NCBI GenBank assembly: GCA_019426215.1
Contig: CM033408.1
Span: forward strand, 22,884,375-22,948,374
Source of the DNA: Buddleja alternifolia
Lineage: Eukaryota > Streptophyta > Magnoliopsida > Lamiales > Scrophulariaceae
Direction of reading: 5' to 3'
Length of the DNA: 64,000 nucleotides
Below the pieces are notes generated by a model. The model was not told where the DNA came from and ran no database searches. It saw nothing but the letters and a program-made list of their open reading frames with translations. Position numbers and translations under genes: made by a program. Below, in pieces: positions 58,147 to 64,000 of this stretch. Every line of letters starts with the position of its first letter. Position 1 is the first letter of the stretch.

Positions 58147-58750
58147 AGGAAAAATTACACGTAAACCCCCTGAGCTTTGCTCGAAATACAGATAAACACC
58201 TCTTATCTTTTGAATTACACCTACCTCCTTCCACCTATGTATCATGTTACTGCTCTGGTGACTTTCCAGCGTGAAAACTTCCTATTTTACCCTCATGTGC
58301 TTCCATTGAATACGTAAAGACAAAAATACGCCTGGGCTAATTGTAATGCTTTTATAATTTGGCAAAACAAATTTTAAATTATTAAAAAGATAAAAATAAA
58401 AAATAAAAAACCAGAATTGTGAGATTCTTTAGAAATTTTAATAAAATAAATTCAGAAATAAAAACTAAAAACCTAAATTATATATTTCAGAAAATTACAA
58501 AACCAAAATCTAAAAAGTTAGAAATTGAAAAACAAAAAGCCAAAATTGTACAAAACTTATATAAAATAAATCCAGAAAATTTAAAACATAATTTAAAAGC
58601 CCCAAAAACCAAAACCATATTTTATAAAAACTTTTATAAAATAAATTCAGAAGAATACATAGGTTGAGGGAGGCAGATGTAATTCAAAAGATAGAAAGGG
58701 TTTATCTGTACTTCGAGCAAATCTCAAGGCGTCTATGTATAGTTTTCCCT
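58147..58750. mobile_element. MITE with ~80-bp terminal inverted repeats
   Basis: The left arm (GGAAAAATTACACGTAAACC, then GCTCGAAATACAGATAAAC and TTGAATTACA) pairs with the inverted right arm (GGGAAAACTATACATAGACG, then GCTCGAAGTACAGATAAAC and TTGAATTACA) at about 80% identity. The core is nearly pure A/T/C on the plus strand (AAAACC, AAATAAA words). It has no transposase; the arm length suggests a Mutator-like MITE. Confidence 0.8.
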
Positions 58751-59031
58751 CCATATGCAATAAATGTACATACATATGTACAATTGAAATATTTTTGTTT
58801 TTCACACGCACTCTAAACTTTACAAATAATACTCATATTTTTATCGAATCGTTAGTGTATGCATTTTAAGTATAACATATTATATTTGATGAATAACACT
58901 TTATTTTTGGCAAAAAAAAATTATTTTTAGTTAGAAACTTGATAGTTATATTTAAGCTATTATAAGTTCTAATTGAAAGTTATACAATTAAAAATAGAAT
59001 GGTTACTACATCAACTTACTAAATAGAGACC

Positions 59032-59290
59032 TACGTGAATTTATTTATTTTTTTAATAGATTAAAACAGGATGTAGGCGATAAATTTTACAAAATAAATT
59101 AAAAGTATGCTATGCTTTTACTCCGAACAATTCGTTTGCATTTGTATTTTATTGGTACGTATACAAATTTGTTTGTTTCTGATTCTCGTATTTTCAGCCA
59201 CTTTTTCTATTTTAGCTTTTAGCACAAACTCGTAATTTATGTGTATATATTGAAACTATGTATATTAAGTTTTATACTGTTTGATTAATT
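59032..59290 (+). repeat. ~255-bp direct repeat R1, left of the duplicated LINE segment
   Basis: Nearly identical to 61034-61288, from TACGTGAATTT to TACTGTTTGATTAATTC. The two copies bracket the inserted segment. There are no TG..CA ends or primer-binding sites, so these are not LTRs. Confidence 0.88.
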
Positions 59291-59907
59291 CTTGGAATGA
59301 ACGTGGAGTATTAATTAATATATATCCTAGAGGTCCGGCTGTCACAGGGATTGATAGGGATGCTCTATTGTCAAGTGTGATAAATGATGGTGCATGGAGA
59401 TGGCCGAGTTCAAGAGGTTTGCCATCGCTTAATATTATGGAATCTGTCCCAGTTATTCATTCTAACCAAGAGGGCGTCATTTTATGGGGGCCTTCGGCTA
59501 CTGGCAGGTTCTCTTCGAAGTCGGCAAGGGATGCAATAATGTACCGTGAACCCAAAAAAGAATGGACAAATCTCTTGAGCCGTCCAGGTAAGATACCTAA
59601 GAATAATTTTATATTATGGTTAGCTATCCGTGAACGTCTCTCGACTTTAGATAAACCATGGATAGGAGGTTCGAATTGTTATTGCGTTCTTTGCCCTTTT
59701 CATTATGTTGAAACTCATGATCATTTATTTTTTGAATGCTCTTACTCTTTACATTGTTTGTCTATTCTTAAGAATCAGGTTAAATTTGTGTGGCTATCCG
59801 GGACATGGAGTAACGGGGTAAGTATAGTTGCTCGGAAGTGGAGAGGAAAACATCTAATTAATGTTTCGTATCGTATTCTTCTTGCGGCTTTGGTGTATGG
59901 TATATAG
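59281..59907 (+). pseudogene. LINE C-terminal fragment (copy 2)
   Basis: A 208-codon frame homologous to the LINE copy 1 C-terminal region, with a zf-RVT-like pattern (SNCYCVLCPFHYVETHDHLFFEC). It is better preserved than copy 1, whose equivalent frame is shifted and interrupted. The frame stops at TAG (59905-59907), where copy 1 reads TGG. It has no RT palm and cannot be functional. Confidence 0.85.
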
Positions 59908-60997
59908 CAAGAAAGAAACTCCAGAATATTCAAGAATAGATCGACAATTCCATCTATAGTAGCTTTTCAAGCTCTAGATTTGGTTCTCTATCATAAAAAA
60001 ATAAAAGCTCTAGATTTGGTCCGAAATAGGCTTATATCACTCAAGACTGAAGAGCCTTTGCAGTCTGTAGAGCTTAAAAGAATTTGGAGAATAGCATGGT
60101 AGGGTTTTTGGTTGTTAGTATGGTTTGTTATTTTGTGGTTAGATGTGAGGTTGAAGCGTGTATAACTGCCATTAAGTTTGAAAATAAACGTAACAGCAAA
60201 GTGCGAGCATAATGACCTTTGTATTATCTAAGCCTATTATACTCGAGTAAAGGTCCGTAGGGTAGTCTTAACACCTGAGGTGTCCAAATCGTCTAGTTAG
60301 AGAACCATTGACTAGAGCTCGCTACAAGGGTATATTAGTCGGCTTATTGGTGAATACATTGCACAGGTTATAGGGTTCTCACTCTGATTCGGTATTTTCG
60401 TCTTTTAATGAAAAGGTAGGATCGCTTCTTGGTTGTATCTAGTCGTTGTTGGTTAGCTGATTGTGGCAAGGTTTTCGCCTTGTGCACCCCTTTTTACGGT
60501 TTATTTTTTTTTAATGAAGTTGATTTTTTCAAAACAAAAAAAAGAAAAAAGAAAAGTGATGAATTGACCTTGTTTAATTCACATTTTCACAATGTCGGTA
60601 TAAAAAGGAAAATTAGCCATTTAGACAATGTGGATCAAACCTCTCCACGCACCACAGAGGTGTACGTATGTATCAGTCCAAAACTTCTTATCAAACATAA
60701 TAAAAACAGAAGAAAGGCCAGAAGTGATAGAAAGTGCCATGAAAACAACCACATGCTTTTCCTATTTTGTGCATTATACTATACCCACTAATCATTGCTC
60801 ACAACGATACCAAATTAGATTGGCCCATCACTAAGCCTAGCTACACTACTTTTTTGCTCTACTATTAATTTTTTTTTCTTTCCCTTGATCAACTTGCGAA
60901 TTTTATATTTAAGAAAATTGATTGTGGCTAAATATAAATGAATTAACTTGTATCAACAATATAAATAGAGAAACACTCACAAATATTCGTATTGCAA
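59291..60997 (+). repeat. Segmental duplication, copy 2 (partner 48276-50583)
   Basis: Matches copy 1 closely but lacks the hAT MITE (uninterrupted site near 59627) and about 320 bp equivalent to 50191-50513. It retains 36 bp lost from copy 1 and has a short internal duplication around 59965-60025 (two copies of AGCTCTAGATTTGGT). It ends next to a complex junction. Confidence 0.9.
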
Positions 60998-61035
60998 CTA
61001 TGTATATTAAGTTTTACAAAGATACCATTTCACTT
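60998..61035 (+). other. Junction filler with an inverted 25-nt match to copy 1
   Basis: Positions 61011-61035 are an exact reverse complement of 50425-50449, which lies within the part of copy 1 that is deleted from copy 2. The preceding bases (near 60996-61012) match the end of the R repeat (near 59252 and 61251). This patchwork looks like templated filler DNA at a repair junction. Confidence 0.8.
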
Positions 61036-61288
61036 ACGTGAATTTTTTTTAATATATTAAAGTGGAATGTAGGCGATAAATTTTACAAAATAAATTAAAA
61101 GTATGGTATGCTTTTACTCTGAACAATTCGTTTGCATTTGTATTTTTATTGGTACGTAAACAAATTTGTTTGTTTCTGATTCTTGTATTTTTAGCCAATT
61201 TTTCTATTTTAGCTTTTAGCACAAACTTGTAATTTATGTGTATATATTGAAACTATGTATATTAAGTTTTATACTGTTTGATTAATTC
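61034..61288 (+). repeat. ~255-bp direct repeat R2, right of the duplicated LINE segment
   Basis: Second copy of R1 (59032-59290), differing by scattered substitutions and small indels. Confidence 0.88.
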
Positions 61289-62053
61289 ATAGTTTCATAC
61301 ACATATACGTGGAGCCAATATCCGATAATTTATCGAAGAAATTGTAAGATTGTGGATGATTGAATTATTTCCACTATTGCGTTCACTTATCTTACATTCA
61401 TTATTCTATCTTCTTAAATTTTAATCACTTCATCGTTAATTCACCCACCATATCTTATAAGATGAAAGACAAAATGGCAAGCCCCCATGCATATTCAGGC
61501 ACTACATTTTACAGGATATTTTCAAAGAAATATACTATTGAGGTTTCATTGTTCGATGTAATATTTTTTTTTTGAGAAAAACATTGTATAATGGAACTCC
61601 AATATCAACTTTCAGTAAAAAATTGTAGTGATCTCTCTGATGTCTTAGAGAGAGAGAGAGAGAGAATGGCAATTCCCATGCCGTTTTTGGAAGAAAACGG
61701 CACGGTCACTATCGTTTTGTGGTAGTTGAGAAATGTTTCGAAAATATATTATTGTGATAAATTATCTTTTGTAGTAATTTGTTAACTGTCATAAATAAAC
61801 AAGCCTAATCGTTCAAAAGTAAGATATAGTTTGCTTAAACATAAAATACACATTTAATATTGTCATGGTATTAATTTTTTTAATAAAGGTGTTGTGTAAA
61901 ATGTTAAATAATGTAGTGGTATTTTTTTTATTTTTTTTTATAAATGTGGTGTGTAAATGTTAAATAATGTAGAGTTTAATTATCTAAATGTCATTTAACC
62001 ATCGTAAAAGTATCAATCATTCCAAATAATACGACATAAGTTACTCGGACAAA
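61289..62053. other. Spacer with (AG)n microsatellite
   Basis: An (AG)n tract lies at about 61647-61665. No gene is recognised. Confidence 0.45.
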
Positions 62054-62242
62054 CAATATTAATGTTCATAGATAGGATAAAGTTTGTTTAGACATATAGT
62101 ACACGTCTAATTATCAATATTAATCGTTCATAGATAGGATAAAGTTTGTTTAGACATATAGTACACGTCTAATTATCAATATTAATCGTTCATAGATAGG
62201 ATAAAGTTTGTTTAGACATATAGTACACGTCTAATTATAAAG
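62054..62242. repeat. 62-bp minisatellite, three copies
   Basis: A unit containing GTTCATAGATAGGATAAAG starts at 62064, 62126 and 62188, a strict 62-bp period with almost no differences. Diverged relatives of parts of the unit (words like TAGTACAC followed by CTAAT or TTCAAT) recur at about 61810-61870, 62280-62330 and 62850-62890. Confidence 0.92.
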
Positions 62243-63840
62243 TGTTCGAATAAAAGGGGAAACTTATTCATTGATACGGTGTTAGCTTCAATATATAGTA
62301 CACAACTAATATTTTTACAGCACTAATTTTTCATAAATTTTGTATGAGTGTGAGCAGTACGGTAGAGTTTGATTTTCCAAATGTCATTTGATCAACCATG
62401 ATAAAGAGATTAACTGTTAAATCATTAACATGTACAATATAATTTGCAGGAATATATTACGACATAATTTTTCATAAATATTGTACTCTGTGTAATTATT
62501 GAAGTTGTGAAAACAATAATTCATTCCAACTATGCGCATTTTTGTCTTTTAAATGGCAAAACAGTTAGTCCACCAAAATGAGGACCTGAATTCCCCCGGG
62601 AGATGTTATATAAGAAATTTTACAACCCCAGCACTTAAGAAGCACTTAAGAAGGATAAATGTAAAAAGAACAAAAAATGTCTAATTGTTTTTAAAGGGTA
62701 CATAGTTAGAATGCGTTACTATTTTTACCCCTTACTAAAATAGCGTAGAATTTTGTTAAGTGTCATTCACCATTATAAAAGAATTAACTATTCCAAATGA
62801 TACACTATATTTTGTTAGAATAACAAAAAGTATAAATCGTTCACATATCAATACATAGTACACATTCAATGTAATTATGATACTAATTACATCAACGATG
62901 ACTATGGGTAGGCGATGTTGAAACAGCGGTGGACATACGACCGAATGGGCATTGCAATACTGGCAAGTGGCCCCGGCGATATCAATGATGTCAATGGACT
63001 GACTAGCTGAGTAGACGAGAAAGTGACCCGTGTTTACCAATTGTTTGATAATGTTGCAGCAGCAGTGGGCGAGTGGGGTGGTTGGCGAGCAATGTGTACT
63101 TGGCGTTGTGGCCGCAACCACATATGAATGATGTTGCTGCAGCCAGATATGAATGGTGGTGGTGGGCGATGATGGGCTTAGCGGGTGACAACTGCTCGCT
63201 GGTGGTGATCAGGTTGCGTAGGATAACTTGGGTTTTACTTTAAAGTTGGGTTATTTTAGTCTTTTCAGAAAAATCACCTAGAGAGTGAATAAGAAACTTT
63301 GAAGAGAGTGTAGACCAAACTAAAGTTGATCTAGGCAGTTATCCCTAAATTCTTTTTCTCCATTTTTAAAAATTATTTTTGGCAATCTTCATCTAAATAA
63401 ATTAAATCATCAATATCTTTTCCATAATATTATTCTCCACACTTATTTTCTTTCCAAATGAAAGTATGAATTTGTGCTATTTTGGAAGTAAAATCTTTGT
63501 CCAACACTCACATGTGCATTTAAATAGGTTATTCAACCATTCATAATTTCTGTGCTAATAAAACTATGAGAAATAATGTTAATTAAGTTGAGTCTTCATT
63601 AATTTTCTTTAATGGTTTATTGATGGATTATTTATTAAGCAACAGTTAGAATGTCCAACAAAGGTCAAAGGGTTCATTGTCTAAATATTGGAGCTATGTT
63701 TGGTTCTTGGATTTAGTGAGAAAAGAATGAAAAATGCGACTGTTTGGTATTATATTATAGCTTTAATGTGATTCTTGACCAGTCCTAAAATTCGCATGTC
63801 ATGAGATGTCTTAGCTGCTAACATATAAGTTGATTTCACT
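62243..63840. other. Spacer, no gene recognised
   Basis: AT-rich DNA with a less AT-rich patch at 62890-63210 (GTGGTGGGCGATGATGGGC) whose open frames are broken and resemble nothing known. It may be an old mobile-element fragment. Confidence 0.4.
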
Positions 63841-63844
63841 GGTA

Positions 63845-64000
63845 CTACAACAAATAATAATGTAAAGTGATTATGTCAAAATTGTCATTAAATATATGTG
63901 ATGAGTATCACTATATTGACACTCATTATTTCCTTGTAGCTAATTGTTATGAGTGACAACTTATATACAATTTTTACCATTATTAAAATTTTAAAAATTA
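63845..64000. mobile_element. Possible CACTA-like MITE end, cut by the window edge
   Basis: TACTACAACAAATAATAATG resembles the CACTACAA(C/G)AAA ends of plant CACTA elements. It is followed by short inverted words (ATGAGTATC and GACACTCAT). The other end lies outside the window, so this is weak. Confidence 0.3.

Noticed and set aside
59032..61288. The ~255-bp repeats as LTRs of a retroelement with LINE-like interior
   Set aside because: No TG..CA ends, primer-binding site, polypurine tract or short target duplication; the interior is a copy of a locus 11 kb away including non-LINE DNA.
62054..62242. CRISPR array
   Set aside because: The repeats are head-to-tail with no unique spacers between them, in a plant nuclear context; it is a minisatellite.

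Overview
This is nuclear DNA from a eudicot plant. It is AT-rich, its genes have many introns with GT..AG borders, and the spacers are full of LTR retrotransposons, LINEs, tRNA-derived SINEs and small inverted-repeat elements. The species cannot be fixed from this window. All exon borders are read by eye from splice signals and phase, with no transcript evidence.

Three host genes can be supported. (1) On the minus strand at 4213-6921 is a two-exon pentatricopeptide-repeat protein with a C-terminal DYW deaminase-like domain (672 aa); its intron is largely filled by a small inverted-repeat element. (2) On the plus strand at 11253-41382 is a 28-exon gene encoding 1084 aa with the order transit peptide, HAD phosphatase, membrane helix, thioredoxin-like CCINC domain, NHL beta-propeller and C-terminal beta domain. 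That order identifies SOQ1 (SUPPRESSOR OF QUENCHING 1), the thylakoid protein that restrains the photoprotective quenching form qH. (3) On the plus strand at 55857-56456 is a single-exon atypical bHLH protein of the AIF/IBH1-like group, which antagonises growth-promoting bHLH factors. The genes act in organelle RNA maturation, photoprotection and growth control; nothing suggests a joint pathway.

Layout: 1-4212, spacer with a 1.2 kb long-TIR element; 4213-6921, the PPR gene with a retroposon just upstream of its start; 7172-11252, spacer with a foldback, a TIR MITE and a tandem duplication; 11253-41382, SOQ1, whose introns carry a degenerate Gypsy element (intron 14), a Copia element nested in another Copia element (intron 15, 10.5 kb) and a 5'-truncated antisense LINE (intron 27); 41383-55856, a 14.5 kb spacer with MITEs, three SINEs and a broken LINE; 55857-56456, the bHLH gene; 56457-64000, spacer with further MITEs, a rearranged second copy of the LINE tail and a 62-bp minisatellite.

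The two most unusual items are the intact SOQ1 reading frame spread over 30 kb by retroelements, and the duplicated LINE tail at 59.3-61.0 kb. That copy includes DNA beyond the LINE poly(A), is bracketed by ~255-bp direct repeats, and has an inverted 25-nt filler at its junction, which points to template switching during repair. No CRISPR array, rRNA gene, functional tRNA gene or clear organelle-DNA insert was seen.
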